A stretch of DNA of 64,000 nucleotides from Clostridiales bacterium (GTDB taxonomy: Bacteria > Bacillota > Clostridia > Oscillospirales > Oscillospiraceae). The notes beneath the pieces were generated by a model, which did not search any database, was not told where the DNA came from, and was given only the letters and a program-made list of their open reading frames with translations. The DNA is taken from NCBI GenBank assembly GCA_021202515.1, contig JAJQCW010000003.1, positions 63,943-127,942 of the forward strand, written 5' to 3'. Positions within the stretch are counted from its first letter, which is position 1. Each line of letters opens with the position of its first letter. Position numbers and translations under genes: made by a program. This document shows positions 8,127 to 15,222 of the stretch, one piece after another.

Positions 8127-8300
8127 ATGACAAATTCCAACTTCCTGCGCGGAATGGGAATGGGGATCGCCGCAGGCGCGATCATGGGGGCCATGGTGCC
8201 CACCCACCGGAAACGCGGCCTCAAGCGGTCCTCCGCAGCCCGGGCCATCAAAGCGGTCACGGACGTGATGGACAATCTGTCCGACGCCATGGGTCTGTAA
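8127..8300 (+). CDS. Small glycine-rich single-pass membrane protein (57 aa), unknown
   Basis: 57 residues. The N-terminal third contains FLRGMGMGIAAGAIMGAMV, a glycine/alanine-rich hydrophobic stretch able to cross the membrane once. The rest is basic (HRKRGLKRSSAARAIK) and ends in a short amphipathic helix, VTDVMDNLSDAMGL. It resembles the short YtxH-like proteins common in clostridia but I cannot assign a function. The ATG at 8127 has GAGGTGAG at ideal distance; a GTG at 8115 is in frame but overlaps that RBS. It stands alone between the divergent pyrC promoter region and the sulfoquinovose locus. Confidence 0.6.
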   Translation: MTNSNFLRGMGMGIAAGAIMGAMVPTHRKRGLKRSSAARAIKAVTDVMDNLSDAMGL

Positions 8301-8458
8301 AACAGGGGAGAGGCAACGCCGCACGGTGCAGGAAAGTCAACTGTGCGGCGCTGTCATTTCCTCCCGGAAAGTGGTCCGGTCACTATGGGACTTTTGCACA
8401 AAAATGATAGAAAGAATTTAGTGAAAAGTCCGAAACGCAATTCAAACCAAATTCTCTC
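8301..8458. other. Intergenic stretch with one hairpin
   Basis: Non-coding. CGCCGCAC near 8325 can pair with GTGCGGCG near 8344, a possible terminator of the small membrane protein gene, although the following bases (CTGTCATTTCC) make a poor T-tract. Base composition then becomes AT-rich towards the sulfoquinovose promoter. Nothing else recognised. Confidence 0.4.
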
Positions 8459-8487
8459 TTGACAATGGTGTAAAATAACTATATATT
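8459..8487 (+). promoter_or_regulatory. sigma-A promoter of the sulfoquinovose locus
   Basis: Consensus TTGACA (8459-8464), 17-bp spacer, TATATT (8482-8487). Expected start near 8494, giving an unusually long leader of about 270 nt before the first gene at 8763. Confidence 0.7.
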
Positions 8488-8493
8488 AAGGGA

Positions 8494-8725
8494 TAGAAAC
8501 CGAGGGCGATTGGTCATATTGCCACCAGAAATGGAAAGACCAACGTGCTTTTTTTGGAAAAGGTTAATTAATTAAATGAAATAATTATAATTGTGGCCCG
8601 CAGGTCCCTTTTCCATCATAGTTTTTTGCTATATCGAGCTATTTTTATTCGAATTGGCGCAAAGAAACGAAGGGCGTTAAAATGATTACTTAGAGTATGG
8701 GCCTCACTCGTTTCTTCGCGCTTTT
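8494..8725 (+). promoter_or_regulatory. AT-rich structured leader with three candidate hairpins
   Basis: Non-coding, far more AT-rich than its surroundings. Hairpin 1: TTGGTC (8510-8515) with GACCAA (8538-8543), extended by GCG/CGT across a bulge, enclosing CCA-GAAA-TGG, then a T-run at 8549-8555. Hairpin 2: TGGAAAAGG (8555-8563) with CCTTTTCCA (8607-8615), with TTTTTT at 8621-8626. Hairpin 3: a 14-bp stem with one mismatch, 8657-8670 with 8708-8721, then TTTT. Hairpins 1 and 3 look like intrinsic terminators, so the leader could be an attenuator or riboswitch. It matches no class I can recognise by eye. Confidence 0.5.
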
Positions 8726-8762
8726 CCCCAGGAACCGTATTTCAAAAAGGAGAGGAACAGAT

Positions 8763-9431
8763 ATGACCCTCGAACGGCTGAACCAGGTCAACGATGTTCC
8801 CGTGCGCTCTGTGCGGGACGCCGCCTTTGCCACCTATGGACGGGTGATCGACGGCTATGATTTTTCCGGCCTGACGACGTATATGGAGCAGCAAACTCCC
8901 ATCCCGGAGAACGGGAACATTTACCTGGCCTCGGTGCCGGAGATGGAGCAGGATGCTGTGGTGAGTCGGCTGCAAGCGGTGTTTTACGGCGGGATGCCCA
9001 TTGAGGTGGGCTACTGCAACGGGCGCAACACCACTTATAACGGCTTCGAGTACCACAAGGGCAGCGAGATCAATGTGGCCATCACCGACCTGATGCTGGT
9101 TCTGGGCCACACGTGGCTGATTCGGGACAATACCTATCGGGTTGAGGACGCCGAGGTGTTCTTCGTGGAACGGGGGACCGCTATTGAGCTGTACCAAACC
9201 ACGCTGCACCTGTCCCCCTGCCGGGTGACGGACGAGGGCTTCAAGGCCATCGTCGTCCTGCCCCGGGGAACCAACACGCCGCTGGCGGAAAAAACGGTCA
9301 CTGACGACCCGGAGAGCCGTTTGCTCCTCCAGACCAACAAATGGGTCATTGCCCACCCGGAGCGGGAGCCGCTCATCCGCCAGGGAGCTTTTCCCGGCCT
9401 GCTGGGAGAAAACAAAGCGCTTTATTATTAA
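8763..9431 (+). CDS. DUF4867 cupin-like protein, candidate sulfoquinovose isomerase
   Basis: 222 residues, no signal peptide. The middle contains GFEYHKGSEINVAI, LVLGHTWLI, VEDAEVFFVERGTAIELYQTTLHLSPCRV: spaced His and Glu residues as in metal-binding cupin sugar isomerases. I recognise it as DUF4867. From memory, a member of this family was assigned as sulfoquinovose-to-sulfofructose isomerase in the sulfo-transaldolase pathway of Firmicutes; I cannot verify that here. The context supports it: the next gene, 47 nt downstream, is a sulfoquinovosidase. The expected reaction would be cytoplasmic aldose-ketose isomerisation of 6-deoxy-6-sulfoglucose. Start ATG 8763 with AGGAGAGG upstream; an in-frame upstream extension overlaps hairpin 3 of the leader. 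Confidence 0.7.
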   Translation: MTLERLNQVNDVPVRSVRDAAFATYGRVIDGYDFSGLTTYMEQQTPIPENGNIYLASVPEMEQDAVVSRLQAVFYGGMPIEVGYCNGRNTTYNGFEYHKGSEINVAITDLMLVLGHTWLIRDNTYRVEDAEVFFVERGTAIELYQTTLHLSPCRVTDEGFKAIVVLPRGTNTPLAEKTVTDDPESRLLLQTNKWVIAHPEREPLIRQGAFPGLLGENKALYY

Positions 9432-9478
9432 TACTTAATGAGGCACACCCGTGCCCAGAGAAAAGAGAGGTCTTACTT

Positions 9479-11485
9479 ATGAAACTCATTCGCAATGGCC
9501 TGGATCTTACCCTGCAACACGGCAAAAATACCCTTTTAACCGCCACAAAAGCCTGCCCCATGATTTATGTGGGCCAGGGCAGCGAGTCAGTGGAGATGTA
9601 CCGGGGCAACTTCACCATCGAGGACTATGTCACCGAGCGCCGCCCCCTGATGATATCCAATGCAGAGGATACCAAAGACGGTCTGCTGCTGAACTTTGAA
9701 AACGAATTGACCGCCCTCGTCCGGCAGGACGGGGACTGCGTTACCTTAACCTTTGAACAGAAAAACCCCGCCATCAACCGCTTTTGGTTCCGCGTTCCGG
9801 CGAAGAAGGGGGAGCACTGTTACGGCTGCGGCGAGCAGATGTCCTACTTCGACCTGCGGGGCCGCCACTTTCCCCTGTGGACCTCCGAGCCGGGGGTAGG
9901 GCGGGACAAGTCCACCTACCTGACCTGGCGGTACGACCAGGACTGCAAGGGCGGCGGCGACTACTATAACACCAACTATCCCCAGCCCACCTTTGTGTCC
10001 TCCCGGCACTACTACCTCCACGCGGACGCTTCCTCTTACGCGGACTTCGACTTCCGCAACGAGACCTTCCACGAGCTGCAATTCTGGCAGGTCCCGGCCA
10101 GCATCCGCATGGAGGCGGCGGAGACCTTCCCGGCGCTTCTGGAGAAGCTGACCGCTTTCCTGGGCCGTCAGCCGGAATTGCCCGACTGGATCTACAACGG
10201 CCTCATCGTGGGCGTGCAGGGAGGCAGCGTGCGTTCCTTCGGCATCGTGGACCGGAGCCTGGCGGCGGGTATTCCTGTTTCCGGCGTGTGGTGTCAGGAC
10301 TGGGCCGGGGTGCGCTACACCTCCTTCGGCAAGCGGCTGCGCTGGGACTGGCATTACAACACGGCGCTGTATCCCGACCTGCCGGGGCAGATCGCTGCGC
10401 TGCACAAAAGAGGCATCCGTTTTCTGGGCTACATCAGCCCCTATCTCTGCACCGGCGGGGACCTGTTCCCGGAGGCGGAGCGGGCGGGGGTTTTCGCCAA
10501 GCGCGCCGACGGCAACACCTACCTGGTGGACTTCGGTGAGTTCGACTGCGGCGTCATCGACCTGACCGACCCCAAGGCTTACGCCTGGTATAAAGACAAC
10601 GTCATCAAAAAAAACATGCTGGACATCGGCATGGACGGCTATATGTGCGACTTCGGGGAGTACCTTCCCACCGACGACATCTGCCTCGCCAGCGGCAATT
10701 CCCCCATGCTGGAACACAACCGCTGGCCGGTGCTGTGGGCCAAATGCAACCACGACGCCCTGGTGGAGACCGGTAAGTGGGGCCAGGTGGTCTACTTTAT
10801 GCGCGCCGGTGGGACCGGCAGCCAGAAGTACTGCCCCCTGTTGTGGGCGGGGGACCAGTCGGTGGACTTCACCCGGCACGATGGGCTTTGCACCGTCATC
10901 AGCGCCGCTCTCAGCGCGGGCATGAGCGGCTGCGGCCTGACCCACAGCGACATCGGCGGCTACACCTCCATGTACGAAAACGTCCGCACCAAGGAGCTGT
11001 TCCTCCGCTGGGCGGAGATGGCAGCGTTCACCGCGGTCATGCGCACCCACGAGTGCAACCGCCCAGAGCAGAACTTCCAGTATTACGACGACGAGGACTG
11101 CATGGCGCAGTTGGCCCGGCTGGTGAACATTTACACCGCCCTGACCCCCTGCCTCAAGGCGCTGGTGGCAGAAAACGCCCGGAAGGGTCTCCCCGTCCAG
11201 CGGCCCCTGTTCCTCCACAACGAGGACGACGAAGCGTGCTATACCAACCAGTTCGAGTACCTGCTGGGGCCGGACATCCTGGTGGCCCCGGTGTGGCAGT
11301 CCGGCATGACGGAGTGGGAGGTCTATCTGCCGGAAGGGGAGTGGCTCCACCTGTGGAGCGGCGAAGCCTACGGCAAGGGGACCCACATCGTCGCCGCGCC
11401 GCTGGGCGATACCCCCGTATTCTACAAGAAAACCTCTCCCTGGGCCGCCCTCTTGGGTGAGATCCGGGAAAAGTATGCAAAATAA
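9479..11485 (+). CDS. Sulfoquinovosidase, GH31 (YihQ-like)
   Basis: 668 residues; E. coli YihQ has 678. GH31 retaining alpha-glycosidase that releases sulfoquinovose from sulfoquinovosyl glycerol or the sulfolipid headgroup. The catalytic nucleophile is D391 (MCDFGEYLP) and the acid/base D459 (WAGDQSVDF). The sulfonate-reading residues of YihQ are all present: R286 and W289 in GKRLRWDW (R301/W304 in YihQ) and Y495 in SDIGGYT (Y508). Spacings are nearly the same as in YihQ (286 to 391, 391 to 459, 459 to 495 against 301 to 405 to 472 to 508). These residues separate sulfoquinovosidases from ordinary GH31 glucosidases. No signal peptide, so it acts in the cytoplasm after uptake. ATG 9479, weak RBS AGAGAGG. 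Lies 47 nt after the DUF4867 gene. Confidence 0.93.
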   Translation: MKLIRNGLDLTLQHGKNTLLTATKACPMIYVGQGSESVEMYRGNFTIEDYVTERRPLMISNAEDTKDGLLLNFENELTALVRQDGDCVTLTFEQKNPAINRFWFRVPAKKGEHCYGCGEQMSYFDLRGRHFPLWTSEPGVGRDKSTYLTWRYDQDCKGGGDYYNTNYPQPTFVSSRHYYLHADASSYADFDFRNETFHELQFWQVPASIRMEAAETFPALLEKLTAFLGRQPELPDWIYNGLIVGVQGGSVRSFGIVDRSLAAGIPVSGVWCQDWAGVRYTSFGKRLRWDWHYNTALYPDLPGQIAALHKRGIRFLGYISPYLCTGGDLFPEAERAGVFAKRADGNTYLVDFGEFDCGVIDLTDPKAYAWYKDNVIKKNMLDIGMDGYMCDFGEYLPTDDICLASGNSPMLEHNRWPVLWAKCNHDALVETGKWGQVVYFMRAGGTGSQKYCPLLWAGDQSVDFTRHDGLCTVISAALSAGMSGCGLTHSDIGGYTSMYENVRTKELFLRWAEMAAFTAVMRTHECNRPEQNFQYYDDEDCMAQLARLVNIYTALTPCLKALVAENARKGLPVQRPLFLHNEDDEACYTNQFEYLLGPDILVAPVWQSGMTEWEVYLPEGEWLHLWSGEAYGKGTHIVAAPLGDTPVFYKKTSPWAALLGEIREKYAK

Positions 11486-11740
11486 CCCTAAAACCCTATG
11501 AAAACCCTCTAAACCTGTTCTTTACGGCGGGGAGTTCCCTTCCTGCCGGAGAAATACGCCAGACAACACTGCGCAAGGAACGCTGCGGTGTTCCGCCGGA
11601 GATTTTGTCAGCCGCCGGACGCAAGGGCCTGAAATCCCCACGGGGATACGCTCCCAGCTTCAGGCTTTTCGTCCCTCGCCGCCGGAACGCTTCGCGTGGA
11701 CTGCCGCAGCCGAAAGGCGAGGTGTTGTCACCCACAATTC
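11486..11740. repeat. Palindrome-rich intergenic element, probably a dispersed repeat
   Basis: The 278-nt gap between the sulfoquinovosidase and TctC genes begins with direct repeats of AAAACCCT (11489-11515). It then holds several inverted elements: GGAAC/GTTCC (11578-11592), recurring GCCGGA motifs, and GCCTGAA (11627-11633) with TTCAGGC (11659-11665) enclosing CCCC-AC-GGGG, followed by TTTTC. The last hairpin could attenuate read-through into the transporter genes. I have the impression of similar palindromic intergenic sequence in related genomes, but there is only one copy in this window. No protein is plausible here. Confidence 0.4.
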
Positions 11741-11763
11741 ATTTTATTTATGGAGGTAAAAAA

Positions 11764-12846
11764 ATGAAGAAACTACTCGCCCTGATCATGGCCCTGGCTA
11801 TGGTCCTGTCTCTGGCGGCCTGCGGCTCTTCCAGCTCCAGCTCCAGCGACACCACCACCGACACATCCACCGCTGCCGCAGACGAAGAGGAAGAAACCGT
11901 CTCCAACGGCGGCACCACCGTCACCATCATGTGCGGCTACGGCACCGGCGGCACCGCCGACCTGGTTGCCCGTAAATACGCGCAGGTGGCCAACACCATC
12001 CAGTCCGACTACAACTTCATCGTCACCAACAACACCGGCGGCGACGGCTTTGCCGCTGCAACCGAGTTTGCCGACGAGGACGCCGACACCATGGATCTGC
12101 TGGTCTACGGCTACGGCCTGATTTACCGCGCCGACCTGGGCACCACCTACGGTACCGAGGAAGTGGACTTTGACCGCTCCAACATGACCCCCATCGGCAC
12201 CGTGGATGACCGCACCTGGATCCTCTACACCACTCCCGATCAGAGCCTAGAGAGCATCCTGGAGAAGGCCCAGACCGAGGGCATCAAAATGTCCGGCGGC
12301 AACCCCCTGTCCGACTGCCACCTGTGCCTTGGCTCCCTGCTGGCCCAGATGGGCGGCAACGTGACCGTGGTCTCCGGTTATGACGGCGGCGCCGAGCAGA
12401 AGAAGGGCCTGACCGACGGCGAAGTCGACGTGTTCGTCGGCACCACCCAGGCCGCCCAGGACGAGGTCGAGGCCGGTACTCTGATCCCCATCTTGGCCTT
12501 CTCTGATACCGAGTTCACCGGCTTCGTGGACGAAAACGGCGACGCTATCACCGTTCCCACCGTGGCGGGCGACACCAAGGCGGAAGAACTTGACCCCGAC
12601 ATCGACTTCTCCAGCTCCATCCTGCCCGCCGGCGGCACACTGGCCGTCCACACCGGCTGTGACGAAGCGTTCTATGAAGACATGACCGAGATCATGCAGA
12701 ACGTCTGGGCCGAGGCCGACTACTATGAGTGGATCGACTCCGTCCTGCTGAACAACTTCCAACTGTACGGCGACGAGTGTGCCGAGTTCATCGAGGAAGC
12801 CAGCGTCAAGGCGCTGAACGCTTATTCGATCCTGAGCGGCGAATGA
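11764..12846 (+). CDS. TctC-family substrate-binding lipoprotein of a tripartite tricarboxylate transporter
   Basis: 360 residues. A lipoprotein signal peptide (MKKLLALIMALAMVLSLAAC) with the lipid-modified cysteine at residue 20 is followed by a Ser/Thr/Asp linker and a TctC/Bug-type binding domain (VTIMCGYGTGGTADLVAR, then IVTNNTGGDGFAAATEF). It should sit on the outer face of the membrane and deliver an anionic organic ligand to TctA/TctB. Ligand inference: position directly after the sulfoquinovosidase suggests a sulfonated sugar or its glyceryl glycoside. RBS GGAGGT precedes ATG 11764. A 190-nt gap with a GC-rich hairpin before the TctB gene could set higher expression of this component, as is usual for binding proteins. 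Confidence 0.88.
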   Translation: MKKLLALIMALAMVLSLAACGSSSSSSSDTTTDTSTAAADEEEETVSNGGTTVTIMCGYGTGGTADLVARKYAQVANTIQSDYNFIVTNNTGGDGFAAATEFADEDADTMDLLVYGYGLIYRADLGTTYGTEEVDFDRSNMTPIGTVDDRTWILYTTPDQSLESILEKAQTEGIKMSGGNPLSDCHLCLGSLLAQMGGNVTVVSGYDGGAEQKKGLTDGEVDVFVGTTQAAQDEVEAGTLIPILAFSDTEFTGFVDENGDAITVPTVAGDTKAEELDPDIDFSSSILPAGGTLAVHTGCDEAFYEDMTEIMQNVWAEADYYEWIDSVLLNNFQLYGDECAEFIEEASVKALNAYSILSGE

Positions 12847-13036
12847 TTCCTCTGTCCCTTCACTGTTTTTCATTCCTTTTTTACCTCCTGTCAGCGAGGC
12901 CCGTCTCTTTACGGGGCGGGTCTCCGGCAGAAGGGGAGCGGCATTTTTTCGGGGGCGGCCCGGCCACTGACCGATTCGTCCCCGTGAAAATGACTGCTCG
13001 TGTCCGGTTCCATTCCTGCGGAAAGGGGAAATTCCT

Positions 13037-13504
13037 ATGAAATTCAAAATCAGGACGTACCTCTGGAGCGGCATTATCATGGGTCTGGCCAGCTTGATTT
13101 TGTTAATCATGCTGCCCAGTCAGGTGCGGGAGCCTGCTTACGACTCCGGCGCGCCCAGTCCCCGCATCATCCCCGGCATCTGCCTGGTGATCATGCTGAT
13201 TTTCTCTGTTGTGCTGCTGGTGCAGAGCCTGGTCTTTAAGAAAGAGAAAATCGTTGAGTTTGACTGGCAGAAGGAAAGACCTGCCATCATTCTCATTGCG
13301 ATGCTGTGCGTCTATGTGGTACTCATCATCCAAATCGGCTACGTCCCCGCGTCCATTATCACCTTTATCGCCATCGTATTCTTCTGCGGTGAGCGAAAAT
13401 GGCCCGTTTATGTCTACATTGTCATCGCTTCCATTCTGATTTACCTGATGTTTAAGAACATCTTCAACATCCCGCTGCCTACGGGCGAACTGTTTGGAGG
13501 TTGA
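13037..13504 (+). CDS. TctB-family small membrane subunit of a tripartite tricarboxylate transporter
   Basis: 155 residues with four hydrophobic segments, at about residues 10-30 (IIMGLASLILLIMLPSQV), 50-70 (RIIPGICLVIMLIFSVVLL), 88-115 and 125-145. TctB proteins are poorly conserved four-helix partners of TctA. The PSPRIIPGICLVIM segment after the first helix is typical of the family. Good RBS (GAAAGGGGAAA) and ATG 13037; TctA follows after 6 nt, so the pair is translated together. Confidence 0.85.
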   Translation: MKFKIRTYLWSGIIMGLASLILLIMLPSQVREPAYDSGAPSPRIIPGICLVIMLIFSVVLLVQSLVFKKEKIVEFDWQKERPAIILIAMLCVYVVLIIQIGYVPASIITFIAIVFFCGERKWPVYVYIVIASILIYLMFKNIFNIPLPTGELFGG

Positions 13505-13510
13505 TAAGTT

Positions 13511-15121
13511 ATGTTTGCAGATATTGGAGCCGCTTTTGTCCAGACATTCACCCTGACCAACATCGCCATGATTTGTATCGGCCTGGCCATCGGCATGGTG
13601 GTGGGCTGTATCCCCGGCCTGAGCGTTACGCTGGGCATCGTGCTGATGCTGCCGCTGACCTACACCTTTGACGACGCGGCCACCGCCATCATCCTGCTGC
13701 TGGCCGTCTATGTGGGCGGCATGTACGGCGGGTCGATTTCGGCCATTACCCTGAACACCCCCGGCACCAACTCGGCCATTGCCACCACCTTCGATGGGTA
13801 TCCCCTGGCGAAGAAGGGCAAGGTCAAGAAGGCGCTGGATACCTCTCTGTTCGCCTCCACCTTCGGCGGCCTGTTCTCCGCGATTTTGCTGCTGCTGTGC
13901 GCGCAGATCATCGCCAAGCTGGTCTCCAACTTCACCTCGGTGGAATACTTCGCCATGGGTATCCTGGGTATCTCCCTGATCGCCGGTGTTTCCGGCGGCA
14001 GCCTGCCCAAGGCCATTATCTCCGGCATGATCGGCCTGCTGATGGGCTGCATCGGCCTGGACGCCGTCACCGGCGTCTCCCGTTTCTCCTTCGGCCTGAA
14101 AACGCTGAAATACGGCATTGACATCCTGCCCGCCATGATTGCCCTGATCGCTCTGACCCAGGTGGTCATGAAACTCCGGGACTTCAAGCTGGCCGGCGGC
14201 AAGCTGGACGACGCCAACAAGATCGACAAAGAGGGCCTGACCATGAAGGAGGCCAAGTCCATCCTGCCCGCCTGTCTGCGGTCCTCCGGCATCGCTTCCG
14301 TCCTGGGCGCCATGCCCGGCGTGGGCGGCGGCGTGGCCCAGTTCCTGTGCTACAACGAGGCGCGCCGCACCTCCAAGCACCCGGAGGAATTCGGCAAGGG
14401 CTGTCTGGAAGGCATCGCCGCCGCTGAGTCCTCCAACAACGCCGTGGTCGGCTCCGCCATGATCCCCCTGCTGACCCTGGGTATCCCCGGCGACGGCGTC
14501 ACTGCTCTGCTGCTGGGCGCGTTCGTCCTCCACGGCATCACCCCCGGCCCCACCCTGTTCACCAAGCAGGGCGTCATGGCCTACACCATCATCTTCGGCC
14601 TGCTGGTGGCCAACATCTTCCTGGCTCCCTTCGGCCTGGCCCTGACCCGGGCCGTGGCGAAGATCGTCCAGGTGCGGTACACCTACCTGGCTCCCGCTAT
14701 CATCATGTTCTGCTTTGCCGGTGCGTTCGCGGCCACCAACAACACCAAGGAACTGGTGTTGACCGCCGCCATCCTGGTGTTCAGCTACATCCTGACCTTG
14801 CTGGACATCGACAACACGCCGCTGATGCTGGGTATGATTTTGGAGAGCATCATGGAGAAGAACTTCGTCACCGCCTCCATGAGCTATGACCGGGATTACA
14901 CCATCTTCTTCCGCCGTCCCATCTCTCTGGTCATCCTGATCCTGACCGTGGTGCTGTTGGTCTCCATGATGCGCCTGAACAAGCGCATTGAAAAGGCCAA
15001 CGCCGAGCAGGAGGCGGAAATGGCCGCCAACCACCAGAAGTTCGATGCGGAAGCCATCGAAAAGACCGAGCACAACGAATGGGGTCCTCCTCCCGCCAAG
15101 GGCGGCACCAGTGAGGACTGA
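13511..15121 (+). CDS. TctA-family large permease of a tripartite tricarboxylate transporter
   Basis: 536 residues, the permease of the TTT system (family length about 500). It has about twelve membrane helices. Visible family features: GMVVGCIPGLSVTLGIVLMLPLTY near the N-terminus is split here as GMVVGCIPGLSVTLG and VLMLPLTY, then GGMYGGSISAITLNTPG, and a second-half repeat AMPGVGGGVAQFLCYNEAR and LLTLGIPGDGVTALLLGA. The two glycine/proline motifs mark the inverted repeat of the fold. TTT systems are ion-gradient-driven importers of carboxylates, and a TTT (SlcHFG) is known for sulfolactate, which makes a sulfonate substrate credible. A terminator follows at 15144-15178. Confidence 0.92.
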   Translation: MFADIGAAFVQTFTLTNIAMICIGLAIGMVVGCIPGLSVTLGIVLMLPLTYTFDDAATAIILLLAVYVGGMYGGSISAITLNTPGTNSAIATTFDGYPLAKKGKVKKALDTSLFASTFGGLFSAILLLLCAQIIAKLVSNFTSVEYFAMGILGISLIAGVSGGSLPKAIISGMIGLLMGCIGLDAVTGVSRFSFGLKTLKYGIDILPAMIALIALTQVVMKLRDFKLAGGKLDDANKIDKEGLTMKEAKSILPACLRSSGIASVLGAMPGVGGGVAQFLCYNEARRTSKHPEEFGKGCLEGIAAAESSNNAVVGSAMIPLLTLGIPGDGVTALLLGAFVLHGITPGPTLFTKQGVMAYTIIFGLLVANIFLAPFGLALTRAVAKIVQVRYTYLAPAIIMFCFAGAFAATNNTKELVLTAAILVFSYILTLLDIDNTPLMLGMILESIMEKNFVTASMSYDRDYTIFFRRPISLVILILTVVLLVSMMRLNKRIEKANAEQEAEMAANHQKFDAEAIEKTEHNEWGPPPAKGGTSED

Positions 15122-15143
15122 TTCATCTATCCCACCCAATTCC

Positions 15144-15178
15144 GGCAACCCGTTCCTCGATGGGCGGGTTGCCTTTTT
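15144..15178 (+). terminator. Intrinsic terminator after TctA
   Basis: GGCAACCCG (15144-15152) pairs with CGGGTTGCC (15165-15173), followed by TTTTT. The fucose-isomerase-like gene begins 45 nt later with no obvious promoter of its own, so this may act as a partial terminator allowing read-through. Confidence 0.7.
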
Positions 15179-15222
15179 GAAAACAACAAACGTTGAAATC
15201 ACAACTAAAGGAGGGCCCTCTT

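Noticed and set aside
13103..15202. Long minus-strand open frame of 699 codons opposite TctB/TctA
   Set aside because: Composition (Gly, Gln, His, Asp rich) is that of an antisense shadow of GC-rich genes; the plus strand has two real transporter proteins with RBSs.
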